From Macrothele yani (Eukaryota; Arthropoda; Arachnida; Araneae; Macrothelidae), in contig CM077034.1 in the NCBI GenBank assembly GCA_039090855.1, forward strand, positions 14,149,970 to 14,213,969: a stretch of 64,000 nt of DNA, read 5' to 3'. Below are positions 33,432-44,576 of this stretch, piece by piece; within the stretch, counting starts at the first letter, position 1, and the number at the start of each line of letters is the position of its first letter. The notes below the pieces were generated by a model. It was not told the origin of the DNA. It was given only the letters and a program-made list of their open reading frames with translations, and made no database searches. A program made the position numbers and the translations under genes.

Positions 33432-35940
33432 ATGTCGTTCGAGAAGCAACATTTGAGGCACTGCCTCCTGTTCACGTTTCAGCTGAAAAGAAATGCCCAG
33501 CAAATGATCTGTGCTGCTTTGGGTGAGGCTGCCGTGTCCTACAGTACGTGTAAGAAGTGGCTCCAGCGGTTTAAGCAGGGAAATTTCGATCTCCGTGATG
33601 CAGAACGCCTGGGACAGCCACAGAAAGTTGACGATGAGGAACTGGAACAACTGCTGCACGCGGATCCCTGTCGCACACAGTCAGAGCTCTCCCAGGAACT
33701 CGGCAAGCCATTGCAAAGCGCCTGTACAAGCTTGGAGGGATTCACAAGGAGGGCCGTTGGGTGCCACACCAACTCACAGCTGCAAACAAGTTTAGGCGCT
33801 GCGATGTTGCTGTGTCCTTGCTCTCCAGATTCAAGAAGAAGGATTTTCTCCACAAGATTTTGACCTGGGATGAGAAGTGGATCCTCTGCCTCCGTGATGC
33901 AGAACGCCTGGGACAGCCGCAGAAAGTTGACGATGAGGAACTGGAACAACTGCTGCACGCGGATCCCTGTCGCACACAGTCAGAGCTCTCCCAGGAACTT
34001 GGCAAGCCATTGCAAAGTGCCTGCACAAGCTTGGAGGGATTCACAAGGAGGGCCGTTGGGTGCCACACCAACTCACAGCTGCAAACAAGTTTAGGCGCTG
34101 CGATGTTGCTGTGTCCTTGCTCTCCAGATTCAAGAAGAAGGATTTTCTCCACAAGATTTTGACCTGGGATGAGAAGTGGATCCTCTGCCTCCGTGATGCA
34201 GAACGCCTGGGACAGCCGCAGAAAGTTGACTATGAGGAACTGGAACAACTGCTGCACGCGGATCCCTGTCGCACACAGTCAGAGCTCTCCCAGGAACTTG
34301 GCAAGCCATTGCAAAGCGCCTGCACAAGCTTGGAGGGATTCACAAGGAGGGCCGTTGGGTGCCACACCAACTCACAGCTGCAAACAAGTTTAGGCGCTGC
34401 GATGTTGCTGTGTCCTTGCTCTCCAGATTCAAGAAGAAGGATTTTCTCCACAAGATTTTGACCTGGGATGAGAAGTGGATCCTCTGCCTCCGTGATGCAG
34501 AACGCCTGGGACAGCCACAGAAAGTTGACGATGAGGAACTGGAACAACTGCTGCACGCGGATCCCTGTCGCACACAGTCAGAGCTCTCCCAGGAACTCGG
34601 CAAGCCATTGCAAAGCGCCTGCACAAGCTTGGAGGGATTCACAAGGTGGGCCGTTGGGTGCCACACCAACTCACAGCTGCAAACAAGTTTAGGCGCTGCG
34701 ATGTTGCTGTGTCCTTGCTCTCCAGATTCAAGAAGAAGGATTTTCTCCACAAGATTTTGACCTGGGATGAGAAGTGGATCCTCTGCCTCCGTGATGCAGA
34801 ACGCCTGGGACAGCCACAGAAAGTTGACGATGAGGAACTGGAACAACTGCTGCACGCGGATCCCTGTCGCACACAGTCAGAGCTCTCCCAGGAACTTGGC
34901 AAGCCATTGCAAAGCGCCTGCACAAGCTTGGAGGGATTCACAAGGAGGGCTGTTGGGTGCCACACCAACTCACAGCTGCAAACAAGTTTAGGCGCTGCGA
35001 TGTTGCTGTGTCCTTGCTCTCCAGATTCAAGAAGAAGGATTTTCTCCACAAGATTTTGACCTGGGATGAGAAGTGGATCCTCTGCCTCCGTGATGCAGAA
35101 CGCCTGGGACAGCCGCAGAAAGTTGACGATGAGGAACTGGAACAACTGCTGCACGCGGATCCCTGTCGCACACAGTCAGAGCTCTCCCAGGAACTTGGCA
35201 AGCCATTGCAAAGCGCCTGCACAAGCTTGGAGGGATTCACAAGGAGGGCCGTTGGGTGCCACACCAACTCACAGCTGCAAACAAGTTTAGGCGCTGCGAT
35301 GTTGCTGTGTCCTTGCTCTCCAGATTCAAGAAGAAGGATTTTCTCCACAAGATTTTGACCTGGGATGAGAAGTGGATCCTCTACGATAATCCTAAGCGGC
35401 GCAAATCGTGGGTTTATCCAGGTCAGCCTACCACCGGTACCGCCAAACCGAATATCCATGCCAGGAAGTTGTTTCTGTGCATAGGGTGGGATCAGCGCGG
35501 TGTCGTACACTACGAGTTGCTCAAACCTGGTTAAACGGTCAATGCCGAGCGTCATTGTCAGCAACTCGTTCGTGTGAGTGACGCAATGGAGGCAAAAAGG
35601 CCATACACAGGCAAGGGCAGAAGGTCGGTCCTGTTGCTTCAGGATAACGCGCATCCTCACACCACGAAAACAGCTTTAAAACACGATCACCGATCTGGGA
35701 TGGGAGATTTTGTATCACCCGGCTTATTCCCCAGACTTCGCCCCGTCGGATTATCAGCTCTTTCGCTCCCTGCAACATCACCTGAGTGATGCGCACTTCA
35801 CTTCTGTCGAGGAGGTCCACACAAGTATTGATGGCTTTATCAACTCGAAACAGCCCTCTTTTTTCCGCAGTGGCATTCGGCAGCTTCCTGACCGATGGCT
35901 CAAATGTATCCAGCACGACGGGGATTATTTCCCTGATTAG
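33432..35940 (+). pseudogene. mariner transposase gene disrupted by tandem copies
   Basis: ATG at 33432. The first HTH half (HLRHCLLF, ALGEAAVSYSTCKKW) is single copy. The second half through the first catalytic Asp (LRDAERLGQPQKV to [10 protein letters not shown]) is the repeated part. The single-copy C-terminal half follows ([27 protein letters not shown] second Asp, YSPDFAPSDYQLF third Asp, to a stop near 35938). 299 is not a multiple of three, so each junction shifts frame. The same frameshift before IAKRLYKLGG occurs in every unit, so it predates the amplification. A stop after ELLKPG also breaks the tail. Confidence 0.92.
33591..35384 (+). repeat. 299-bp tandem array, six units, inside transposase
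   Basis: Marker cagaacgcct at 33601, 33900, 34199, 34498, 34797 and 35096: exactly 299 bp every time. Units differ by only a few substitutions (for example tatgagg for gatgagg near 34231). The junction joins gtggatcctct to gcctccgtgatgc; the two parental sites share gatc-ct, hinting at microhomology. Confidence 0.96.
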
Positions 35941-36015
35941 GTACGTATTCGATTTGCTATAATTTGCTGCCAACGTGTTGTGCCTGTGGCTGAGAATCAA
36001 GTTGCACGCCTAATA

Positions 36016-36486
36016 CATGTCAAAAAGATGGCTTCTTTGTCCCTACCCCAGTGGTTTTCAACCGTTTTGCATTCACGGAACAGCAAAACATTGGGCAAAC
36101 TTTCACGGTCTGGCAATCTCAAAGCGAAGTCTTTAGGCTACTTTTGAGCATTAAATCTCGTAATATTCTGTATCATAATTATGACTGCTTACAATTCGTA
36201 ATTTATCTACCAGATTATTCCACGTCACCTACTTACTGCTATCATTTAGCCTGTTAATGTTCTTTAATGATTAATAAATGCAATCCATAATTAATATACC
36301 ACAATATTTTCCTTAACGTTAATATAATTTCGTCTGTTACTGCTGATTGACGATAATCTTCTTGAGCTGTGGTTTTTGTGTCTTTTTCCGCAGAGCGCAG
36401 TGCCACATGAGTGTCCCTTCTGTTCCCGTGCTTTGTTTTGAGTGCCGAAGCGGCCGAAAAGGTTTTCTCGCAATAAATACGTGGTC
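36016..36486. other. no gene seen
   Basis: Single-copy-looking AT-rich sequence between the mariner and the 74-bp array; nothing recognised. Confidence 0.5.
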
Positions 36487-37375
36487 AAAAAAGTTACCAA
36501 TAATTTTATGGCTTTGTCGCTGAGAATTGGTTGTTCTTTTGCAGTAATTCCCCAAAAGTTAAAAAAATTACCAATAATTTTATGGCTTTGTCGCTGAGAA
36601 TTGGTTGTTCTTTCGCCGTAATTCCCCAAAAGTTGAAAAAGTTACCAATAATTTTATGGCTTTGTCGCTGAGAATTGGTTGTTCTTTCGCCGTAATTCCC
36701 CAAAAGTTGAAAAAGTTACCAATAATTTTATGGCTTTGTCGCTGAGAATTGGTTGCTCTTTCGCCGTAATTCCCCAAAAGTTGAAAAAGTTACCAATAAT
36801 TTTATGGCTTTGTCGCTGAGAATTGGTTGCTCTTTCGCCGTAATTCCCCAAAAGTTGAAAAAGTTACCAATAATTTTATGGCTTTGTCGCTGAGAATTGG
36901 TTGCTCTTTCGCCGTAATTCCCCAAAAGTTGAAAAAGTTACCAATAATTTTATGGCTTTGTCGCTGAGAATTGGTTGCTCTTTCGCCGTAATTCCCCAAA
37001 AGTTGAAAAAGTTACCAATAATTTTATGGCTTTGTCGCTGAGAATTGGTTGCTCTTTCGCCGTAATTCCCCAAAAGTTGAAAAAGTTACCAATAATTTTA
37101 TGGCTTTGTCGCTGAGAATTGGTTGCTCTTTCGCCGTAATTCCCCAAAAGTTGAAAAAGTTACCAATAATTTTATGGCTTTGTCGCTGAGAATTGGTTGT
37201 TCTTTCGCCGTAATTCCCCAAAAGTTGAAAAAGTTACCAATAATTTTATGGCTTTGTCGCTGAGAATTGGTTGTTCTTTCGCCGTAATTCCCCAAAAGTT
37301 GAAAAAGTTACCAATAATTTATGGCTTTGTCGCTGAGAATTGGTTGTTCTTTCGCCGTAATTCCCCAAAAGTTGA
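36487..37375. repeat. 74-bp tandem array, twelve units
   Basis: Marker ggctttgtcgctgag at 36510, 36584 and every 74 bp to 37250, then 37323 after a one-base deletion. The unit is almost invariant; the main differences are ttgttc/ttgctc and one ttgcag for tcgccg in the first unit. Overlapping 65-codon frames on both strands arise from the repeat. No flanking terminal repeats seen. Confidence 0.96.
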
Positions 37376-37613
37376 GTTAGAGATTTGGATCTGAATATCG
37401 ATATCAGACTAGCATTGGGAAGAAGTTTAACAAAGCTTTTCTCAGGGGTGAAAGATTTCTTCCAAAAGGCAAAATTCCACCATTTTGAAGTCATCTGGGG
37501 AATTCCTGAGATTGATGTAGAAACGCAATAATTTTTTTGTGTGTGGTGGGGAAAGGGGGTCCATTTAAACTGTCTCGCAAAGCTGGAGGCAAATAAAACT
37601 ATCGCAGATCAGA

Positions 37614-38395
37614 TGAATGAGTCGCAACCCTGCGCAACACCAGCATCAAGTTCTCCAGCCCAGAAACATCTGGGCTGCAGAACTTGACTGTGATTGGCTG
37701 CAGCATGCCAACTGCAAAGGCAGTAGCTATGGCTCTCCTGGTGAAGGAGAGCCCCAGCTGAAGAGCTTGTCCTTCCCCAGGGAAGGATGAGTCACAACCC
37801 TGAGCAACACCAGCATCAAGTTCTCTAGCCCAGAGGCATATGGGCTGGAGAACTTGACTGTGATTGGCTGCAGCATGCCAACTGCAAAGGCAGTAGGTGG
37901 GGCTCTCCTGGTGAAGGCTTGTCCTTCTCCAGGGAAGGATGAGCCACAACCCTGAGCAACACCAGCATCAAGTTATCTAGCCCAGAGCTTATGGGCTGGA
38001 GAACTTGACTGTGATTGGCTGCAGCATGCCAACTGCAAAGGCAGTAGCTGGGGCTCTCCTGGTGAAGGCTTGTCCTTTCCCAGGGAAGGATGAGTCACAA
38101 CCCTGAGCAATGCCAGCATCAAGTTATCTAGCCCAGAGGCATATGGGCTGGAGAACTTGACTGTGATTGGCTGCGGCATGCCAGCTGCAAAGGCAGTAGA
38201 TTTGGCTTTCCTGGTGAAGGCTTGTCCTTCCTCAGGGAGCATGAGTCACAACCCTGAGCCATGCCAGCATCAAGTTCTTCAGCCCAGATATCTCTGGGCT
38301 GGAGAACTTGACTGTGATTGGCTGCAGCATGCCAACTGCAAAAGCATTAGGTGGGGCTTCCCTGGTGAAGGCTTGGTGTTACAGTTGATTGGAGT
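37614..38395. repeat. ~151-bp array, five units, each with a hairpin
   Basis: Marker cagcatcaag at 37641, 37811, 37963, 38114 and 38265 (170, 152, 151, 151 bp). Each unit has an inverted repeat of the form caagttctccagccca, an 8-base spacer, then tgggctggagaacttg (copy one at about 37648-37687). GC content is higher than in neighbours. 37376-37613 just before it has no recognised feature. Confidence 0.92.
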
Positions 38396-38726
38396 GACAC
38401 TAGCTTGGGCGGAAAAACGTCACTGACTTTGCACTGATTGCAGTTTTCTTCGTGGCTATAGTGAATGAAGGTGCAGTACAAAGAGTTTATTAATCATCAT
38501 CGTAATCATCTTGTAGTCTAGTTAGCAGTTTGCAACAAGCATGTGTGTGTTTTTAGAAGTAAATTGGATTTTTTTGTGGGTGTGTTTTGGTTTTACAGAA
38601 ATGGCTTATTTAGTTGCAGTAACAGATGAACATAAAGCTTGGATATGTGATGATTGCAAGAAAAACAAGTTCCGTTTTGATTGGCTTTAAAAAGTACTAG
38701 TTATTGATGAAATTAAATAACTGTCC
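38396..38726. other. no gene seen
   Basis: Unrecognised sequence up to the abrupt 3' break of the RTE-like LINE at about 38727. Confidence 0.5.
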
Positions 38727-40799
38727 ATCGATGGTCTGTCCTTCTGGCAGTATGTCCAGCCCATTGCCATTTCAGGGATTTTACTCTGGTCATGATGTCT
38801 TCCACTCTTGTAATTTTTGTGATCCACGAGTTCCTCTTCTTATCTCTCCTGGTTACACCAAGCATGCACCTCTCCATGCTACTTTGAGTTGTCTGCAGCC
38901 TTTGTATGTCTCTTTTAGTTAAGGTCCACGTCTCTGCACCAAACGTAAGCACTGGAAGGCTGCATTGATCAAAAACTTTTTTTAAGACATAATGGCATAT
39001 TGCTCTTGAAAATTATACTGTTTCTTCCAAAAGCTCTCCAGGCAAGTTTTGTACGCCGATTAATTTCTTCACCAATGTGACCCTCACTTGATATCTGCTG
39101 TCCAAGATAAACATACGCATCTGTTATCTCCAGCTTTTCTCCATCAATCGATAAATCTTCATTTCTTGTAAAAGCATTGTACATCACTTTTGTTTCCTAA
39201 AAGTTCATTTTTAATACCACTTCTTTACTCTTGTCAGCAAGTTCCTGGATCATACTCTGAAGCTCCGATGGGGTAGTTGCAAAAATGACTACGTCATCAA
39301 CAAAAGGTAGGTGAGTTAGATAATCTCCATTAATCTTTATCCCTTTGTTTTCCCAGTTCAGTGATTGAAAGACATTTTCCAATGTGGCATTAAAGAGCTT
39401 GGGAGATATGGTGTCACCTTGTCTCACTCCCTTTCCAATTTTTATATGTGCTGTATTCTCAAACAGCCGAATCTTGGCACTTGCACTTTCATAGATGTTA
39501 TTAATAATATTAATGTATGCATCTTCAACACCGCAGGGTTTCAAAGCCATTGTAACTGCTGATGGTTTCACTGAATCAAAGGCCTTTTCATAATCGATAA
39601 AAGCCATGCACAATAGAAGTTCATATTCCCTCGCTATTTCAATTAGTTCTCTCAGTATGTGGATATGATCTATAGTGCTGTAGCCACTCCTGAATCCAGC
39701 TTGTTCTCTCGTTTGAGCAATGTCCAGTGTTACCTTCAAGCTGTGTGAAAGAACTTTAGTGAAGATTTTATAAACCACTGATAAGAGGCTGATAGGTCTG
39801 TAGTTTCCGAGATCCTCAATGTCACCTTTCTTATGTAGCAGGATCATTGTAGCGGTGTTCCAATCCTCAGGAATCTTTCCTTCATTAAGGCATCGAGTGA
39901 AAATTTGGGCGAGTACTGTTTCAATTTCTCCACTTGCTTCTTGTATGATGTCTACAGTAATTCCATCTTCTCCTGGAGCTTTTCCCCTCTTCATGTTCTT
40001 GATTGCATGTGCAACTTCTGCTGGAAGGACTGGAGGAACTCTGGTACTGGTATCTTTCATGATGTCTGGAGTGCATATATCGTCCCTTTCATATAATTTG
40101 AAGTAGAAATCTTTCACTCTTGTCAAAATTTCGCCTCTATTTCTTGTTACAGAACCATCTTCTTTTCTCAGTGCCATAATTTGTTTTCTTCCCTTACTGA
40201 GATGTCCCTTTGCTATCTTTAGGCTTTGGTTGTTTTCAATTGCTTTCCTCACTAGTTCACAGTTGAATTTTCTTACGTCTTCAGTGATACTTTTTCGTAC
40301 TGTCTTGCATAGCTCTATATATTCCACTTTGGAAGTCACATCTTCTTTAGTTGTCCTCATATCTCTTCTTTTTTGCATCAACATTTTCGTTTTTCCTGAT
40401 AATTTATTGACATGCAACTTGTTCTTAGACCCAGCTAATTTTGTTGCTGTTTCCATAAGAGCTTTGGTTACTTTTCTGTTAACTTCAGAGATGTCCACTT
40501 CTTCCGATGTTAGGCCTTCTAAAGCAGAGAACCTGTTCTTCAGTACCAACTTGAAGGTATTATGGTGTTTTTTAAGGTTGGTTATGTCAATAGATTTTGT
40601 TTGTCTTATGAGCTTGCCACGTTGAAGTTTAGTGTTGAGGAGCATCTTACATCTCACCAATCTATGGTCACTACCTGTGTTGAACTTGTTTAGCACACTG
40701 CAGTCTTCTGTGACGAATTTTTTGTTACACATAATAAAATCAATTTCACTTGTCGTCCCATTTGGATGTCTCCATGTCCTCCAAATGGGACGACAAGTG
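38727..40799 (-). mobile_element. RTE-like LINE (LINE A), truncated at both ends
   Basis: Minus-strand element from a 5' break at 40799 to a 3' break near 38727. The related copy at 62262-63338 continues for about 190 bp beyond that 3' break, so this copy lacks its 3' end, unusual for a LINE. The 5' end is a snap-back with 19-bp arms (40747-40765, 40781-40799). Confidence 0.88.
39197..40780 (-). pseudogene. RTE-like endonuclease/reverse transcriptase, partial
   Basis: Begins within the endonuclease domain (GTTSEIDFIMCN, then GSDHRLVRCK, the SDHR motif of apurinic-type endonucleases). The reverse transcriptase follows: TATMILLHKKGDIEDLGNYR, REQAGFRSGYSTIDHIH, AFIDYEKAFDSV (first catalytic Asp), KGVRQGDTISPKLFN, then LPFVDDVVIF. 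The second copy has LRFADDVVIF, so the usual FADD box reads FVDD here. A CAG-to-TAG stop follows KMNF; the thumb and C-terminal region (AETWTLTKRDIQRLQ, WAGHTARR) continue at 38713-39187 through more frameshifts. Confidence 0.9.
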
Positions 40800-40817
40800 A
40801 AAACCTCCCAAAGCATA

Positions 40818-41016
40818 CATACATACATACATACATATCGCTAAGCTGTTCTTTGAGATTCAGAGGTTAGCTCCATAAAGAAATGCAAACTACCAGATAA
40901 TTTTTAACTGATTATTTACTTACTGTTTCCGTATCAAACTTCTCCATTTACAGCAATCTTGACACACAATTCGGGCTTCCTGACATCCATCACACGATGT
41001 ACTCAAGACCTTCTAT
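40818..41016 (-). mobile_element. LINE B, 3' end, left of the hAT insertion
   Basis: Ends in a (tgta)n tail (seen as catacatacat, 40816-40840) after the conserved aacagcttagcg terminus. It is the continuation of 42825-43283; the hAT element lies between, with an 8-bp duplication. Confidence 0.85.
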
Positions 41017-42824
41017 CAGGGCAAGATTTCATCTTTGGGCAAGATTTCATCTTTTTTGCTCACTAGCAAATTTTGCTAGTGACCAAATAGTTTGCTAGCA
41101 AAACATTTGCATGACTAGCAAGTAAAACTAAATCACATCGTAACTTATTTTCTAATAAAGTTACACAGAAATTTAAATATGTGTATAAATATTTTGACTT
41201 ACCTTTTTTAATAATGAATAGAATCTTAGATAAGTTTTGTGACTATCTTTATTATTAATTTCTAACAAATTCTGATACCACATGAATATATTTCACTGAC
41301 ATTCTAATTCAGATTTCTTCCCATATGGTTTACGCTCAGGGTGTCTGACTTTGTCATCATACCACTTTATAACTGCTGACCGTGGATTAAAAATCTCTTC
41401 TTGTGGCCCTTCTACAGTATTTCAATTGTCATCAGAGCATTTAAAGTTTCAACAGACAAATTGTTCCTCCAATCCCCCTCGTATTCTTTTTAAAAAACTG
41501 AATCCCACCTCACAACATGCAGTACTAAGTGGAAGTATCGCACAAATTTCTGCTAAACTTCTACACACTTCGTATCTGCCAACTACCACACAATGCCGTA
41601 GTTTCTACGGAATTAGTTGTCTGACTACGGAACTCACTATCAAAACTACGGATTCTACAAATTTTCATTTTGTTTCAAATTTTTCTTTTGCTATTATTTT
41701 TGTGATATACAAGAGATTCTTACAGGGATTCGCGGAATATCGCTTTATTTATTTATTTATTTATTTGTCATCAGTTAGATCATTCTGAAGATCGATATTT
41801 GGGAGAGGGGGGGGGGGTCGTCTTCCATCTGGAGACGAAATTTCATGCTTCAAAACTTTCGAACGCAGTAGTGAAACGGAGTAAGAAAATTTAGCCGTAA
41901 TCGCAAATTGTTCTCCCAATGTTGTCTTTGTGTCCGCTTTTCTTGTTAAATATCATTTTATTGCATGAATGTTTGCATTTTAGCTTGAAACTGTGGAGAA
42001 CAATTTGCAAAAACGGAAGTTGGCTGCTGCAAAATTTTTCTGTAATCTTCAGGCACGAGATTCTTCCGCGAATTCAAGGAATTCCAGCTTTTTTCGTTAT
42101 TATTGGAATTCCGTCTTTACGAAACTAGAAAACGAAAGGTCGACGGAATTCGGATTTTTTCTGTAATCATATTTTTTTTTTTCTCACAATGTTGCTTCTG
42201 TCAAGTATTATTGCTCATTACCATTTTACTGGATAAATATTTGTATTTCAGCTTGAAAATACAAGGAAAATTTCCGAAACTAGAAGTCAGACGAAGCAAA
42301 AGTTTCTTCCGTAATCGTTTACCACCTCCACGGACAAGTTTCGTAAAAAAGTGTCTGTCTATGACACGCAATAAAGGCGATCGCTTGGCTTAGGGTACGA
42401 CAGGAGTTGAGGACAAAGTTCGTGGGGCAAAAGAAGGGAGGGTGGCAGAGCAGGTGGTCAAACAACCGATCCATCCCAGAGCTCTGGGTTGCCACAGCAA
42501 CCATTGCCGACGTCACGTTCAGTTTCTGTAATAGACCAATGAGGGCACGACGGAGAGGAGTTTCAATGCGCTTCTACGACAGCTTGGAAGGGATGAAAGA
42601 TATGGGGAGGATGGGTATTAAGTGTCGAAAGGAAATTGGCGTAAGAGAATCGCTGATCGTCGCTGTTTTAACAAGTGATAATAGAAACTGTTATGTAAAC
42701 TTCGTGGATTAGTAATGATTTTTGGTTACTTTAAATAAAGAAATTACCTTACTAGCAATATTTGCTACTGCGATTTTTTTTCACTAGCTATTTGCTAGTT
42801 GCTAATCGGTGAAATCGCGCCCTG
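41017..42824. mobile_element. non-autonomous hAT element with 8-bp target duplication
   Basis: Termini cagggcaagatttca and tgaaatcgcgccctg are inverted repeats (13 of 15 match), and both flanks carry ccttctat (41009-41016, 42825-42832), the 8-bp duplication expected of hAT. Just inside both ends are clustered ttgctag motifs, as in hAT subterminal binding sites. No transposase: only short frames of no known family. The interior shares gattcttccgcgaattc segments with 22641-22700. Confidence 0.92.
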
Positions 42825-43283
42825 CCTTCTATACTTCATACTCATAATCTTTTTCTCATGCACACTCCAGAATCTGGTCCTCCCATGACTTCCTTGGCCT
42901 TCCTCTGCCTTTCCTTCCTGCCACTTGGGCTGAAAAGATTTTCTTAGTAAGCATTTCATCACTCATTCTTTCAACATGGCCAAACCACCGAAGCATATTG
43001 GTCTCCACGTTGCTAACAACATTTTGCTTCACATCACACAACTGCAACACATCTTCATTCCTCACACAATCAGAACGTGTCTTGCCACAAACACCCCGTA
43101 AGTAACGCATTTCTCCAGAACACAAACGGCTCCTACGTTTCTTCTGTAGCATCCAGGTTTCACTTCCATACATCAGAGTAGGAACAATTGCTCTCGTACA
43201 CAGCCATGCGGGACTCTCTTGAGAACCCATCGTTCCCGTGAAAACCTCCCAAAGCAGCTATAACTGATTTGGGAGGTTTTCAC
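42825..43283 (-). pseudogene. LINE B reverse transcriptase C-terminus
   Basis: Minus-strand frame 42856-43230: IVPTLMYGSETWMLQKKRRS, EMRYLRGVCGKTRSD, then MLRWFGHVERMSDEMLTKKI and GRKGRGRPRKSWEDQI. These are the C-terminal motifs of RTE-like non-LTR retrotransposons (YGSETW, LRWFGHVERM, GRPRKSW). 5' truncated, and the 5' end is a snap-back with 16-bp arms (43238-43253, 43268-43283). The same sequence on the plus strand is at 44577-45413. Confidence 0.87.
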
Positions 43284-43601
43284 AGGAAGGAGGTAATCGT
43301 AAGATCATTTAAAAGGATTATCTTATCAACGGTATCAGGGCTTGAAAAATACCATGCCCGAAACGCACAGGGCGTGTAAATTATTGGCATGAGCAGGTAA
43401 ATAGCAAATCAAGTTGCCCAATCTGGGCAAGTAAATTTTAAAATAAAGAAATTTGAAATAGAATTTCCTGCCACAAGCAAAGACAGTTGTTGTGTTTCAT
43501 TTCACCCCTAATCACTGGAAGTTGTATTATTGTTGTGGAGTGCCAAGGACAGAAGAATATCACTCTAACTAGCCTATAACCCATCCTAGGACAGTTGTTT
43601 T
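43284..43601. other. no gene seen
   Basis: AT-rich intron sequence; nothing recognised. Confidence 0.45.
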
Positions 43602-43613
43602 AAAGCTTTAAAT

Positions 43614-44508
43614 GCCGCCCCGGTGGCGCAGTGGTCTAAGCGATGGCCTCTGATCATTCGTCCGAACGGGGTCCGGGTTCGAATCCCGGTGAGGCACGGA
43701 TGTTGTGTTTGTCTTACGGCACTGGCTCTCTCCCTTCCCTGGAACCAGTGACTCTAAATTAGGGACGGGCGACTGCTTATAGCCCATTGAGTTGCTCACG
43801 GTGGTTGTTAAACCTCCAATAAATCAATGAATGGATGTTGTGTTTGTCTTACGGCACTGGTTCTCTCCCTTCCCTGGAACCAGTGACTCTAAATTAGGGA
43901 CGGGCGACTGCTTATAGCCCATTGAGTTGCTCACGGTGGTTGTTAAACCTCCAATAAATCAATGAATGGATGTTGTGTTTGTCTTACGGCACTGGCTCTC
44001 TCCCTTCTCTGGAACCAGTGACCCTAAATTAGGGACACGCGACTGCTTATAGCCCATTGAGTTGCTCACGGTGGTTGTTAAACCTCCAATAAATCAATGA
44101 ATGGATGTTGTGTTTGTCTTACGGCACTGGCTCTCTCCCTTCCCTGGAACCAGTGACCCTAAATTAGGGACGGGCGACTGCTTATAGCCCATTGAGTTGC
44201 TCACGGTGGTTGTTAAACCTCCAATAAATCAATGAATGGATGTTGTGTTTGTCTTACAGCACTGGCTCTCTCCCTTCCCTGGAACCAGTGACCCTAAATT
44301 AGGGACGGGCGACTGCTTATAGCCCATTGAGTTTCTCACGGTGGTTGTTAAACCTCCAATAAATCAATGAATGGATGTTGTGTTTGTCTTAAGGCACTGG
44401 CTCTCTCCCTTCCCTGGAACCAGTGACCCTAAATTAGGGAGGGCAGACTTCTTATAGCCCATTGAGCTGCTCACGGTGGTCGTTAAACCTCCAATCAAAA
44501 AAAAAAAA
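43614..44508 (+). mobile_element. SINE with six tail units
   Basis: Complete tRNA-like head (A-box TGGCGCAGTGG, B-box GGTTCGAATCC) then tail units at 43697, 43831, 43966, 44101, 44236 and 44371, ending in poly-A. A perfect 12-bp target duplication, aaagctttaaat, flanks it (43602-43613, 44509-44520). Most units here share ggtggttgtt and caataaatc, not seen in other arrays, so this array was homogenised or expanded locally. Confidence 0.95.
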
Positions 44509-44576
44509 AAAGCTTTAAATAAATATTAATGCATAGGGGATGTTTCCCGTCCTAAGACGGTGAAATTTTTAATTGA

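Larger units (their letters stand above)
33258..36013 (+). mobile_element. mariner with internal 6x299-bp array
   Basis: TIRs ttaggtctgcaacttaattc (left) and its partner (right, ending gttgcacgcctaa) flanked by TA (33256-33257, 36014-36015). Total 2756 bp; removing five extra 299-bp copies gives 1261 bp, exactly a normal mariner. So the array grew inside a complete element. TIR style and MSFEKQHLRHCLLF start are of the mellifera type. Confidence 0.95.

Noticed and set aside
34938..35660. 240-codon minus-strand frame and similar serine/cysteine-rich frames across the 299-bp array
   Set aside because: Opposite-strand shadows of the mariner repeat; they recur identically in each unit and cross the array boundary.
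36291..37494. repeat protein of 65-codon units (MGNYGERATNSQ...)
   Set aside because: 74 bp is not a multiple of three, so the frame cannot continue through units; it is a noncoding array.
42407..42712. 101-codon frame inside the hAT element as its transposase
   Set aside because: No hAT dimerisation or RNase-H motifs; too short. The element is best seen as non-autonomous.
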